Positions 8,866-16,993 of a stretch of DNA of 64,000 nucleotides are shown here, one piece after another. The DNA lies in NCBI RefSeq assembly GCF_004944975.1, contig NZ_SPQG01000003.1, positions 216,592-280,591 of the forward strand, in the 5' to 3' direction. The position numbers and the translations under genes were made by a program. The stretch's first letter is position 1. Each line of letters opens with the position of its first letter. The DNA comes from Halorhabdus amylolytica. Its GTDB lineage: Archaea; Halobacteriota; Halobacteria; Halobacteriales; Haloarculaceae. Below the pieces are notes generated by a model. That model had not been told where the DNA came from. It searched no databases and saw nothing but the letters and a program-made list of their open reading frames with translations.

Positions 8866-9433
8866 CGTGACCCCTCCGTTCGGCGACGGCGACGTGAGGC
8901 ATGAACCAGGCGTAGTACGCGACCGTGAGCAAGGCCAATGAGGTGAACAATCCGGTCGCGTACAGCCCGAAGTACTGGGTCCGGGCCAGCGTGAGATACT
9001 CGCCGGTGAACAGCGCGGCGAAGGCGATCGCGAGCACCGTTAGCCCGGCCATCGCGACCAGACCCTCGATCGAATCGGGGGCGTCTTCGTAGGCAACGAG
9101 CCAGCGATCCTCGGTCTCGAACCAGGGGAGTACCCCATCTGGGAGCGAGGGGGAATCACCCGGATTCGAGCGTCTCACCGCCCGGTTCATGAACTGATGA
9201 GCTCCGGCCAGAACGCCGACGAGGGCGAGCAGGACGACCCAGACAATCACCCCGACCTGGCTAGGTGATAGTTTGTTCGGCGTATCGATCAGCCCCTCCA
9301 GTGGCTGCATGTCGGAGACGCTGTGATCGATCGCGATCTCTTCGGCGGGTGGCTCGCCGTGCAACGCCACGAACCACATCGGCAGGAGAACGGCGAGTAC
9401 CACGACCGCGATGACGAGTGTGGACCGTTTCAT
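8858..9433 (-). CDS. narA: Membrane protein NarA, first gene of the nar operon
   Basis: A 191-residue protein with an N-terminal hydrophobic helix, an extracellular-looking acidic loop, and three further helices (about 60-80, 125-145 and 155-178). It matches the size and position of narA in Haloferax mediterranei. I chose the ATG at 9433, which begins MKRSTLVIAVVV; a GTG three codons earlier (9442) is also possible. It overlaps the Rieske gene by 8 nt. No heme-binding CxxCH motif is present. A role as a small subunit of the quinol-oxidising module is inferred. Confidence 0.8.
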   Translation of the reverse strand: MKRSTLVIAVVVLAVLLPMWFVALHGEPPAEEIAIDHSVSDMQPLEGLIDTPNKLSPSQVGVIVWVVLLALVGVLAGAHQFMNRAVRRSNPGDSPSLPDGVLPWFETEDRWLVAYEDAPDSIEGLVAMAGLTVLAIAFAALFTGEYLTLARTQYFGLYATGLFTSLALLTVAYYAWFMPHVAVAERRGHGE

Positions 9434-9539
9434 GATGATCACTGTGTGCTGAGGCGTCCCACCACCAGCGACTGAGGAAACTGGTAGGGTGGAGACGCCG
9501 GTCCTCTAGACGATGGTGGTTGTCCTCCATAGCGTGGGA

Positions 9540-9590
9540 CCCTCAACGCTGAGGGGTTTTATGTTGGATAATTGTGAAATATGTTCGGGG
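9540..9590 (-). promoter_or_regulatory. Probable promoter region of the nar operon
   Basis: Reading the minus strand there is a CCCGAAC half-site (9583-9589), then AATTAT (9568-9573), which could be the TATA box. The expected transcription start, about 27 nt downstream, falls near 9544, inside a perfect inverted repeat, CCCTCA-N4-TGAGGG (9540-9555). The half-site resembles one arm of the repeat near narO. This gives a leader of about 110 nt before narA. The box assignment is inference. Confidence 0.45.
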
Positions 9591-9619
9591 AGAGCTTTAT
9601 ATGTAGTCACAGGGGATAT

Positions 9620-9649
9620 CCCGAACCAGTTCGGGCCAAACGAAATATA
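9620..9649 (+). promoter_or_regulatory. Inverted repeat plus TATA box in front of the NarO-like gene
   Basis: CCCGAAC-CA-GTTCGGG (9620-9635) is an inverted repeat with 7-bp perfect arms and a 2-nt spacer. It is followed by AAATATA (9643-9649), centred about 27 nt before the ATG at 9674, which suggests a leaderless transcript. CGAAC...GTTCG repeats have been reported in promoters controlled by haloarchaeal NarO; as I recall the published spacer is longer (4 nt). The site lies in the only gap between narO and the nar operon. Confidence 0.55.
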
Positions 9650-9673
9650 GGCAGTCCGGTTGTATATGACATA

Positions 9674-10369
9674 ATGGAGGGGATTCGGGCGGAACTCGTC
9701 GTCGAGGACCCACACCGCTGTGACGTGGCCGCGGCCTCCCGCGACTGCGGGCCGGTCTCGTCGGTTTCCCGGAGTGTCGTCCCGGACGCTGAGGGGCGCG
9801 TCCACGACGAGTTCACGGTTCGGGAAGGCGATCGTCCGGCCACACTCGGCGATGCGACAGCGATCTTCCGGGACGACAGACGGACCATCTATCGACTCCC
9901 CCGACCGCAAGGAAAGGGTTGTGTCTGTGAGTGTATCGAACGCGAAGGCTGTACTGTTCGTGACGTACAGGTTGTGGACGGAACGCTGTTTGTGACTGTG
10001 CTCGCCCGTGATCTCGACGGGATCAGGGCGATCGTCTCGACGTTGCGGGAGGCCCAGGACGGGGTCAAAGTGGGGAAACTTCTCAGAGCGCCGCCGGAGG
10101 ACGACGAGGGGCGGCTGTGGGTCACCGATCCGGAAGATCTGACTACCCGCCAGCGCGAGGTGCTTGAGACCGCCTACGAGATGGGCTACTTTGAGTATCC
10201 ACGGAATGCAAGTGCTGAGGTGATCGCGGACGAACTCGGGGTCGCCACACCCACATTCACCGAGCACCTCGCGGCCGCCCAACGCAAACTCCTCGAAAGG
10301 CTACTGGAGAACTCGAACTGTCGATCGGACGCAACTTCGAGGCAGGGCTCCCCCAAAGAGCGGCAGTGA
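9674..10369 (+). CDS. narO: NarO-like anaerobic regulator with Cys motif and HTH_10 domain
   Basis: The 231-residue protein has a cysteine-rich sensor part and a C-terminal bacterio-opsin-activator type helix-turn-helix (HTH_10, about residues 165-220, LTTRQREVLETAYEMGYF). C83-x-C85-x7-C93 together with upstream C16 and C25 gives the CXnCXCX7C signature described for Haloferax NarO and DmsR, thought to hold a redox-sensitive iron-sulfur centre. It is divergent from the nar operon, which supports control of nitrate respiration. The ATG at 9674 is preferred because a TATA box sits 27 nt upstream. A start at 9581 would run through that promoter. DmsR is the main alternative name. Confidence 0.85.
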   Translation: MEGIRAELVVEDPHRCDVAAASRDCGPVSSVSRSVVPDAEGRVHDEFTVREGDRPATLGDATAIFRDDRRTIYRLPRPQGKGCVCECIEREGCTVRDVQVVDGTLFVTVLARDLDGIRAIVSTLREAQDGVKVGKLLRAPPEDDEGRLWVTDPEDLTTRQREVLETAYEMGYFEYPRNASAEVIADELGVATPTFTEHLAAAQRKLLERLLENSNCRSDATSRQGSPKERQ

Positions 10370-10413
10370 ACCGGCGCTGATCACTGCTCGGTCGGGACGG
10401 CCGGTTCTCGCGG

Positions 10414-10665
10414 TTATTTCTCCGCTGCGTCCGTGGAACATCCGTTGCCCTCGACGGCGAAAAGGGTCGACGCCGTGGGAGAGAGTGCCGAGTCGTCTCG
10501 CTCGGCACGCTCGCACAACCGGCGCGCGACTGCGTCCGGATCGACGTTCTCATCGCCGCTCGCTCGGGACGTGGTCGGAGTGACTAACTCTCCCACGAAA
10601 AGCCCTGTAGCGAACAGGTTGGCTCCGAGGGGGCCTCCGTCCGATAGTCGTGGCACTTTGGTCAA
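10414..10665 (-). CDS. Small protein of unknown function coupled to mobA
   Basis: An 83-codon frame whose ATG overlaps the mobA stop by 4 nt (ATGA), the usual sign of translational coupling here. The product is hydrophilic after a weakly hydrophobic start (residues 12-30) and has two Cys residues. Its middle, DPDAVARRLCERAERDDSA, could form a helix. I do not recognise a family. The convergent narO gene ends 44 nt away. Confidence 0.5.
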   Translation of the reverse strand: MTKVPRLSDGGPLGANLFATGLFVGELVTPTTSRASGDENVDPDAVARRLCERAERDDSALSPTASTLFAVEGNGCSTDAAEK

Positions 10666-11285
10666 TCCTCGAACAGCGTTCGCGCCGCTGCCAGGTCCGC
10701 TCGCGTGTTGACATTTTTCACCGAGCGCTCGAGATCGACGTCTTCCGGTGATCCCTCGGCCGATACGACCACGACGGAGAGTCGGTCGACCAGCGCGTGC
10801 AGGCTCCGTTCAGATCGGTCAGCTTCGAGCACGTTCGCGACTGCTTCCCGCTGATACCAGGCATGGAGTGGGTGGAGTCCGTCCGCAGTCCGCGGGACGA
10901 CCACGTCGGTTTCTCCGGTCCGCTTCTCGGCGAGCCACTCGATCGTCGCTTCGTCGACCAGGGGCATGTCACAGCCGAGGACGAGCGACCACCGGGCATC
11001 GGACGCCCCCACGGCGCTCGACAATCCGGCGAGCGGTCCCTCCCGTTCGGGAACGTCAATCACGAACCGGACCGGTGCGTCCAGTACGTCGGCGTAGGTC
11101 TCCCGTTGTTCGGTCGTCGCGACGGCAACGATCGGCGTCCTGTCGGTGACCGCTCCGGCGACGTCCACGACGCGCGCGAGGAGTGTCCGGTTCCCGACCG
11201 TCGCCAGCGCCTTCTCACTACCCTCGAACCGACGACTCCGGCCGCCGGCCAAGACGATCGCCCCCGCGTTCTCAATCGACGGCAT
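10662..11285 (-). CDS. mobA: Molybdenum cofactor guanylyltransferase MobA
   Basis: This 207-residue nucleotidyltransferase attaches GMP to molybdopterin, making the MGD form that NarG uses. The N-terminal LAGGRSRRF...EKAL motif (residues 12-27) is the GTP/pyrophosphate-binding signature, GCDMPLV near residue 103 carries the metal-binding Asp, and NVNTRADL near the C-terminus is the conserved end motif. The start overlaps the end of the MoeA-PBP gene by 14 nt. Confidence 0.92.
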   Translation of the reverse strand: MPSIENAGAIVLAGGRSRRFEGSEKALATVGNRTLLARVVDVAGAVTDRTPIVAVATTEQRETYADVLDAPVRFVIDVPEREGPLAGLSSAVGASDARWSLVLGCDMPLVDEATIEWLAEKRTGETDVVVPRTADGLHPLHAWYQREAVANVLEADRSERSLHALVDRLSVVVVSAEGSPEDVDLERSVKNVNTRADLAAARTLFED

Positions 11286-13131
11286 ACCCAGTCAGTCCCT
11301 CGAACAGCCTCTCATCGTCGAGACGTTCGGCGAGACGAGTCACGGTCGGTTTGTCGACTCGATCGGACGCGGCGACGATACTCACGGACTGAGCGCCGAG
11401 TCGCCGGAATCCGAGATCACGTCGGTCGGCGGTCGTCGCTAATCCGAGTCCTGCATCTGCGCTTGCCCGTTCGATCCGCCTGGCAGGACTCTCGATACCC
11501 TGGGTCTCGACGCCATAGCCGGTGATCCCGTCCCGAACCGCTGGGGGATCCTCACAACGGTCGATGGCGGCTTCGAACGCATCCCGCAAGCCCGAGTCGC
11601 GACTGCGATTGACGAACCGATAGTCCCCGTCTGCAAGGGCAACGACGCTCTCGACGTCGACCTCATCGGCGAGCAACAGTCCCCACTCTCGGGTCCAGCG
11701 GCCGAGCGTCTCGACGGCCGGCCCCGTGGGCGGGTCGCCGGTGAGGACGGCCACGTCGGCGATTCCGTCGGCTAGCCACCGATCCCCGCCCACCGATCCA
11801 GGGGTCCGATAGCGCGTCCGCTCGATCCCTTCGATAGCCGTCAGAAATCCGGGATCACGTTCGCCGACTGCGAGCAGTTCGGGCGGGCGATCGGCCGTCG
11901 AAAACAACTCGACGGTGACGGTCTCGCCGCCGTCGAGCCGTCGCGTGTCGGCGGCCATCTCGACGACGCCGTCGGCGTAGGCCAGGCTCGTCGTCGCACC
12001 GCTGCCCCGATCGACCGGGTAGATCAGCAGGTCACCCGCCCCATCCCGGACGAGGCCGACCGGTACGGCACGGTGGCGACCCTCGTCATAGCGTTCGGAA
12101 ACGGCCAAGCGGCCCGTCAGGGTCGTCGTCTCGCGTTCGGTCCCGGCCCACTCTCGGAGTGTCGGCGCGACGAACAGCCGGAAGATCGACAGCGCGGAGA
12201 CGGGATACCCGGGTAGTCCCACCAGCGCCGTCTCCTCGTAGCGGCCGACGATCGTCGGCTTTCCGGGTTTGATCGTCACGCCGTGGATGGGCAACTCGCC
12301 GTCGGCCTCGACGAGGCGGTAGAGCACGTCGCCCCTGCCCGCGCTGGTCGAGCCGGCAGTCAACAACAGATCACACTCCGCTGCCGCACGCGACAGGGTG
12401 TCCCGCATTTCACCTTCGTCGTCAGGCAGGATGCCGTACCGAACGGGATCGCCGCCGGCCTCTCGGACCGCGTTCGCGATTGTCGTCCCGTTCACGTCGT
12501 AGATCTCCCCTGCCTCGGGAGCGAGTTCGTCGCCGGGCGCGACGAGTTCGTCGCCGGTCGGCAGGACGCCGACGGTCGGCTCGGATCGGACGGAGACCGT
12601 CTCACGACCGATCGCCGCCAGTAGCCCGATGGTCCGTGGGGCGAGGTGCGTCCCGACGTCCAGCGCGCGATCGCCGGCAGCCACGTCACTGCCCGCGACC
12701 ATCACGTTCGTACCCGGGGCCAGTGCTCTCTCGACCGCGACGGTCTCCCCTCGTTGCTCACACCGTTCGACCATCACGACGGCGTCGGCGCCGTCGGGAA
12801 GCACCGCGCCGGTCGCGATCTCGATCGCCGTCCCCGGGTCGACGCGATCGTCCGGTTCCTCGCCAGCGTCGATCCGTCCGGCGATCCGTAGTTCGACTGG
12901 ATCGACCTCGCTCGCTGCGGTCGTATCGCTCGCCCGGACGGCATAACCGTCCTTGCTCGCCCGATCGAACCCCGGCACGTCGATGGCCGCATCGACTGAC
13001 TCAGCGAGTACGCGACCGTTCGCCCGATCGACCGGAATCGATTCCGTCCCGGCGGGCGACTCGAAGCCCGCGATCGCCTCACGTGCACGTTCCGGTGACG
13101 CCAGCTCACGCATCTCGCGTCGATCAGTCAT
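11272..13131 (-). CDS. MoeA fused to a periplasmic-binding-protein-like domain
   Basis: The ATG at 13131 gives 619 residues; an upstream in-frame start at 13266 would add 45 Arg-rich residues unlike the family. Residues 1 to about 400 are MoeA: DRASKDGYAVRASDT, a TGAVLPDGADAVVMVE loop and LPGYPVSAL. Residues from about 410 match the PBP_like C-terminal domain found on archaeal MoeA proteins, with FVNRSRDSGLR as its key motif. MoeA inserts molybdate into adenylylated molybdopterin. The added domain may bind an oxyanion or sense metal (inference). A second, single-domain moeA lies upstream. Confidence 0.9.
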   Translation of the reverse strand: MTDRREMRELASPERAREAIAGFESPAGTESIPVDRANGRVLAESVDAAIDVPGFDRASKDGYAVRASDTTAASEVDPVELRIAGRIDAGEEPDDRVDPGTAIEIATGAVLPDGADAVVMVERCEQRGETVAVERALAPGTNVMVAGSDVAAGDRALDVGTHLAPRTIGLLAAIGRETVSVRSEPTVGVLPTGDELVAPGDELAPEAGEIYDVNGTTIANAVREAGGDPVRYGILPDDEGEMRDTLSRAAAECDLLLTAGSTSAGRGDVLYRLVEADGELPIHGVTIKPGKPTIVGRYEETALVGLPGYPVSALSIFRLFVAPTLREWAGTERETTTLTGRLAVSERYDEGRHRAVPVGLVRDGAGDLLIYPVDRGSGATTSLAYADGVVEMAADTRRLDGGETVTVELFSTADRPPELLAVGERDPGFLTAIEGIERTRYRTPGSVGGDRWLADGIADVAVLTGDPPTGPAVETLGRWTREWGLLLADEVDVESVVALADGDYRFVNRSRDSGLRDAFEAAIDRCEDPPAVRDGITGYGVETQGIESPARRIERASADAGLGLATTADRRDLGFRRLGAQSVSIVAASDRVDKPTVTRLAERLDDERLFEGLTGYAVD

Positions 13132-13383
13132 TGGCTGGCATACGGTGGAGCCACGAAAAAGTCCCTCGACAGCCACGCCCTTCGACCGGACACTCCGAAC
13201 CCGGATAACGGTCCGCTCTCGTCTGGAACGTGGGCGAGTACTGTCGAGGCCCGCCTCCGGCCGCAAACGGCGAGATCGAAAACGTTCACCGACAGATTCG
13301 AACGGGACTGACCCTCATCGACAGTTCTGACAGGTCCTTCGATCTTCCGGGGACGAGCACTACAGAACCGATATCACGCGGTC

Positions 13384-13563
13384 GTGAAGACCCTCCTCTA
13401 TCGACTCGTGGTGATCCTGATCACGATCGGCGTGGCATTGGCCGTGACCGGGGAGGTCGATCAGGCATTGAGCATCGGTCTCGTGACAAATGTCGTCAAG
13501 ACCGGGACATCCTACGGCTACGAGCGCCGCTGGGATCGGATCGCCTGGGGAGTCGAGGAATAG
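13384..13563 (+). CDS. DUF2061 family small membrane protein
   Basis: A GTG-started 59-codon gene on the plus strand in the gap between the two minus-strand moeA genes. The protein has two hydrophobic segments and the family pattern: LLYRLVVILITIGVALAVTG, then the ALSIGLVTNVVKTG block, YGYERRWDRIAWG and a short acidic end. DUF2061 proteins are small two-helix membrane proteins of unknown role. No ATG or GTG lies upstream in frame over at least 60 nt, so GTG at 13384 is the likely start. A longer frame on the opposite strand here is a shadow. Confidence 0.8.
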   Translation: MKTLLYRLVVILITIGVALAVTGEVDQALSIGLVTNVVKTGTSYGYERRWDRIAWGVEE

Positions 13564-13592
13564 GCCACTCCCGACGTTCAGTTCGGGGAGGC

Positions 13593-14801
13593 TCAATCGG
13601 TCCAGCGCCACGCTTCGATGGTGACCGTCTCGCCCGCCGAGTATCCCTCGACGGATTCGGGAACGACGACCCAGCCGTCGGCGTCGGTGATGCTCGAGAG
13701 GACGCTGGCGCCCGCGACTCGGAGCGGCTCGACCCGTCCCTCCCCGGCGTCGACGACGCGCACGAACGTCCGGACGCCTGGCTCGCTGGCGATCTTCCCT
13801 GTGAGTTCCGCTTCCCGGGTGTGGATCGGCGCCGGCTCGAACTCACCGGCACGGGCGATCGCTGGACGGAGCAACTGCGTCGCGCCGACGATGCAGGAGA
13901 CGGGATAACCCGGTAACGCCAGGATCGGCGTTCCCCCGACCACGCCGAAGCCGAGAGGGTGGCCCGGTTTGATCGCCACTCCGTGGACGTACAACTCGCC
14001 GACCGACTCCAGCACATCGGGCAAGAGATCGCGATCACCCACAGATGAGCCGCCCGTCGTGACGACCAGGTCGTCAGTCTCGGCGGCCGTCCGGATCGCG
14101 TCGGCCAATCGATCGAAGTCGTCGGTGACGATCCCCCCCTTGCTCGCCTGGCCACCCCACTGTTCGAGCAGGCCCGCGACCATCGTCCCGTTGGTCTCGA
14201 CTATCTCGCCACGGTCCGGGTCGCCTTCGACGAGTTCCTCGCCGGTCGGGATCACGCCGACGGTCGGTGGGTCGCGAACCACGACGGAGCCGACACCCGT
14301 GGCCCGGAGGAGTGCGATGTCGGCCGGATCGAGTCGCCGACCCGGATCGAACAGTCTCCGCCCTTCCGGGACATCCTCGCCGACCGGCGAGACGTTCTCG
14401 CCCGGCGCGAGCGCGCTCGTGACGTCGATCACTCCGTCGCGCTCGGTGATATCCTCGATCATGACGACGGCGTCCGCACCTTCGGGCAGCGGTTGCCCCG
14501 TGTTGATCCGGACTGCCTCGCCACTCGCGATGTCGTCGGTCGTCGGATCGAGGCGTCGCGGGGAGCGCTCGGATGCGCCGTGGGTGTCCGCTGCCCGGAC
14601 GGCGTAGCCGTCCATCGCCGCCCGTTCGAAGTGCGGGACGGGTCGCTCGGCGTCGACTGTCCCGGAGAGTACACGACCGAGGGCGTCGGCGGCTTCGACT
14701 CGCCCGGTGGGTCCGTGTGGTTCGACGACCGATAGTAACTTTTCGCGTGCGTCCGCCAGGCGCGTCACCGATCCGAACCCCGTGGCGTGATCGTGGGTCA
14801 T
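13593..14801 (-). CDS. moeA: Molybdopterin molybdenumtransferase MoeA
   Basis: A 402-residue standalone MoeA. The N-terminal ERAAMDGYAVRAADT motif, NTGQPLPEGADAVVMIE, TGGSSVGDRD (the MoCF-binding loop, near residue 245) and LPGYPVSC are all present. It inserts molybdate into the dithiolene of molybdopterin. The ATG at 14801 is preferred over a GTG two codons upstream. It ends 29 nt from the convergent DUF2061 gene. Confidence 0.92.
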   Translation of the reverse strand: MTHDHATGFGSVTRLADAREKLLSVVEPHGPTGRVEAADALGRVLSGTVDAERPVPHFERAAMDGYAVRAADTHGASERSPRRLDPTTDDIASGEAVRINTGQPLPEGADAVVMIEDITERDGVIDVTSALAPGENVSPVGEDVPEGRRLFDPGRRLDPADIALLRATGVGSVVVRDPPTVGVIPTGEELVEGDPDRGEIVETNGTMVAGLLEQWGGQASKGGIVTDDFDRLADAIRTAAETDDLVVTTGGSSVGDRDLLPDVLESVGELYVHGVAIKPGHPLGFGVVGGTPILALPGYPVSCIVGATQLLRPAIARAGEFEPAPIHTREAELTGKIASEPGVRTFVRVVDAGEGRVEPLRVAGASVLSSITDADGWVVVPESVEGYSAGETVTIEAWRWTD

Positions 14802-14860
14802 ACCCACAGTGGGGCCCGACGGATCAAAAACCGGCCGGAACGACGACCGCCGTCGCAGGA

Positions 14861-15343
14861 TTACGATTCAGCAGTCGATTTGACAGTCTTCTCGACGACC
14901 CGGATGTCCCGGATCGTCGTCTCGGGGTACGAGCCGTCGTCGTCCTTCTCGCTAGCCTTGACCATGTCCCAGACGACGTTCAGACCAGTCGTCACACCCT
15001 CCAGTGCCTCCATCTCACAGCCTGTCTGTCCCGTCGTCTCGACCGCGACGCGAAAATGTACTACAGCGTCTTCGATTGTAAACGTCGTGTCGACGTTCGT
15101 GATCGGAATCTGATGACACAGCGGGATCGTCTCCCAGGTGTGCTTGACAGCCTGGATCGCGCCGACCCGGGCCGTCGCGAGAACGTTGCCCTTGCCGATC
15201 TCGTCTCCCCGGATTGCCGCGATCGTCGACGGCGTGAGGACGATCTCCCCCTCGGCGACTGCTCTGCGCTTCGATGCGGGTTTCTCACCGACATCGACCA
15301 TGTCGGCCGCACCGTCCTCGACGTGTGTGAACTCCTCGGTCAT
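14861..15343 (-). CDS. moaC: Cyclic pyranopterin monophosphate synthase MoaC
   Basis: The 160-residue protein converts the MoaA product into cPMP, an early step of molybdenum cofactor synthesis. Visible signatures are MVDVGEKPASKR at the start, KGNVLATARVGAIQAVKHTW, ETIPLCHQIPI (active-site Cys-His) and QTGCEMEALEGVT. The ATG at 15343 gives the usual family length; a TTG 14 codons upstream is unlikely. No moaA, moaD or moaE is visible in the window. Confidence 0.95.
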   Translation of the reverse strand: MTEEFTHVEDGAADMVDVGEKPASKRRAVAEGEIVLTPSTIAAIRGDEIGKGNVLATARVGAIQAVKHTWETIPLCHQIPITNVDTTFTIEDAVVHFRVAVETTGQTGCEMEALEGVTTGLNVVWDMVKASEKDDDGSYPETTIRDIRVVEKTVKSTAES

Positions 15344-15409
15344 GACTGGCTGGTCGGCCCTCGGGATGTTGTAAGTTCCGCCCAATGATCAGTAGAAAGC
15401 GCGCGGACG

Positions 15410-15907
15410 TTATCGCGTCGCCATCGCGACGAGGTGGGCGATCTCGGGGAGGATCAGCTCCTCGATACCCAGCCGGGCGGCGTTCTCGCTGCCGGGGAGA
15501 CAGAACACCGGGACGCCAGCCAGCACACCTGCAGTCGCTCGCGTCGCCATCGCCCGCGTGCCGACCTCCTCGAAGGAACGGCGTCGGAACTCCTCGCCGA
15601 AGCCCGGGAGATCGATTTCCAGAACACGGTTGGCAACGTCGATCGTCACGTCGTCGGGTGTGATTCCCGTCCCGCCGGTGGTCACGACGGCGTCGACTTC
15701 GGGCGCGTCGACCAGTCCCAACAGGGCGGCCTCGATCGCGTCGGCGTCGTCTTCGATCAGTCGACGCTCGACGACGGTGGCACCTGCGTCCTCGACTGCC
15801 GCGGCGATCGCGTCGCCGGCCGAATCGTTCTCGAGCGTACGGGACGTGGAGATCGTTATGAGTGCAATCCCGACCTCACTGATGTCGTGATCGTGATGGT
15901 GGCTCAT
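15410..15907 (-). CDS. moaB: MoaB/Mog-type molybdopterin adenylyltransferase
   Basis: A 165-residue MoCF-domain protein that adenylylates molybdopterin before MoeA acts. The VTTGGTGITPDDVT motif (near residue 76) and the FCLPGSENAARLG motif near the C-terminus mark the family. The N-terminus carries a His-rich stretch (SHHHDHD) that could bind metal. A TATA box 27 nt upstream suggests a leaderless transcript running into moaC and moeA. Confidence 0.93.
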   Translation of the reverse strand: MSHHHDHDISEVGIALITISTSRTLENDSAGDAIAAAVEDAGATVVERRLIEDDADAIEAALLGLVDAPEVDAVVTTGGTGITPDDVTIDVANRVLEIDLPGFGEEFRRRSFEEVGTRAMATRATAGVLAGVPVFCLPGSENAARLGIEELILPEIAHLVAMATR

Positions 15908-15930
15908 GCGAGCACGATCGGGTGCCTACG

Positions 15931-15936
15931 TTATAT
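15931..15936 (-). promoter_or_regulatory. TATA box of moaB
   Basis: The minus strand reads ACCATATAACG here. The TATATA-like core is centred about 27 nt before the moaB ATG at 15907, the standard haloarchaeal leaderless geometry. Confidence 0.6.
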
Positions 15937-15945
15937 GGTCGCCGC

Positions 15946-16926
15946 TCAGATCGGATCGAGAAGTATCTCTTCGCTCTCCCGATCCGGTCCCTCGTCCTCG
16001 CCGGTCCGACCGCTTTTGCGATGTTCCGTGACTGTCTTTGCGAGCGCCTTCTCGTGTGGCGTCGACTCCCACCCGAGCGCGTGAAGTTTTTCCGTCGATA
16101 ATAGGTGAGGACTGTCACGATACAGGGGGAACTCCTCGGGCGCGAGCATGGCCGTGGCGAGTTCGTTGGCGCTGGCGCCGACGGGGGTAACGGGGCGATC
16201 CATCGCGTCCGCGATCAGCTCGATCCACTGGCCGAGTGTCGGTACGTGGCGGTCGCCGACGTTGTAAGCCTCGCCGGCTTCGCCCCGCTCGGCGACGATC
16301 CGGAGGGCGCTCGCGACGTCCTCGACGTAGGCGAACTGCCAGAGACTGAGGCCGTCGCCCGGGACCACGACGCGGTCGTACTCCGCGACCCGATGCAACC
16401 AGTAGTCCAAGCGCTCGGTGTAGTCGTGGGGACCGTACACGACCGTCGGCCTGACGGCCATCGCGTTGACGCCGTTCCCGGCGGCCGAAAAGACCGCACG
16501 ATCGCCCGCTGCCTTCCTGTTGGGGTAGGTTCGCGGTGAGTCGTCGACTGCCTGCTCGTCGTCGCAGGGTTCCAGGGGCGTCTCGTCTTCGCGCTTGGGG
16601 ACGCGCTCGGCACCGTAGGACGCACCGCTGGAGACGTAAACGTAGGCCGAGACGTCGGCGAAGATGTCGGTCGCGACGCGGACGTCCCGCGGGTGATAGG
16701 CCACACAGTCGATCACGATGTCCGGGGCGACCGTCTCACGGGCCCGTTCGAGCGCCGCGTCGTCGGTCCGGTCGCCCCGGACGTGATCGACGCGGTCGTT
16801 TCCGGCGAAGGGATTGTCGTGGTTCCCGCGGTTGAACACCGTCACGTCGTAATCGTGATCGAGAAATTCCTCGACAGTGTGGCGACCGATGAACCGCGTG
16901 CCGCCGATGACGAGTGCGCTGTCCAT
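15946..16926 (-). CDS. NAD-dependent epimerase/dehydratase (extended SDR)
   Basis: The 326-residue protein begins with a Rossmann GGTRFIG motif (residues 8-14) and has YVSSGASYG and RPTVVYGPHDY, typical of extended SDR proteins that act on NDP-sugars. The catalytic YxxxK appears as YPNRKAAGD (near residue 170), so the Tyr-Lys pair seems present with an Asn-Arg spacer. The ATG at 16926 places the nucleotide motif at the correct distance; a longer upstream start is Arg-rich and unlikely. The substrate cannot be told from the sequence. Confidence 0.85.
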   Translation of the reverse strand: MDSALVIGGTRFIGRHTVEEFLDHDYDVTVFNRGNHDNPFAGNDRVDHVRGDRTDDAALERARETVAPDIVIDCVAYHPRDVRVATDIFADVSAYVYVSSGASYGAERVPKREDETPLEPCDDEQAVDDSPRTYPNRKAAGDRAVFSAAGNGVNAMAVRPTVVYGPHDYTERLDYWLHRVAEYDRVVVPGDGLSLWQFAYVEDVASALRIVAERGEAGEAYNVGDRHVPTLGQWIELIADAMDRPVTPVGASANELATAMLAPEEFPLYRDSPHLLSTEKLHALGWESTPHEKALAKTVTEHRKSGRTGEDEGPDRESEEILLDPI

Positions 16927-16993
16927 GGCAGAGAACAGGGGCGGACGAGACAAACCCATGTCGCTCCGACACCCGCTGGTCACTGCACCGCCG

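Noticed and set aside
9261-9530. An 89-codon minus-strand frame starting upstream of narA
   Set aside because: It overlaps narA in another frame and has an Arg/His-rich shadow translation.
13360-13611. An 83-codon minus-strand frame over the DUF2061 gene
   Set aside because: The plus-strand frame matches a known family; the minus-strand frame has no features.
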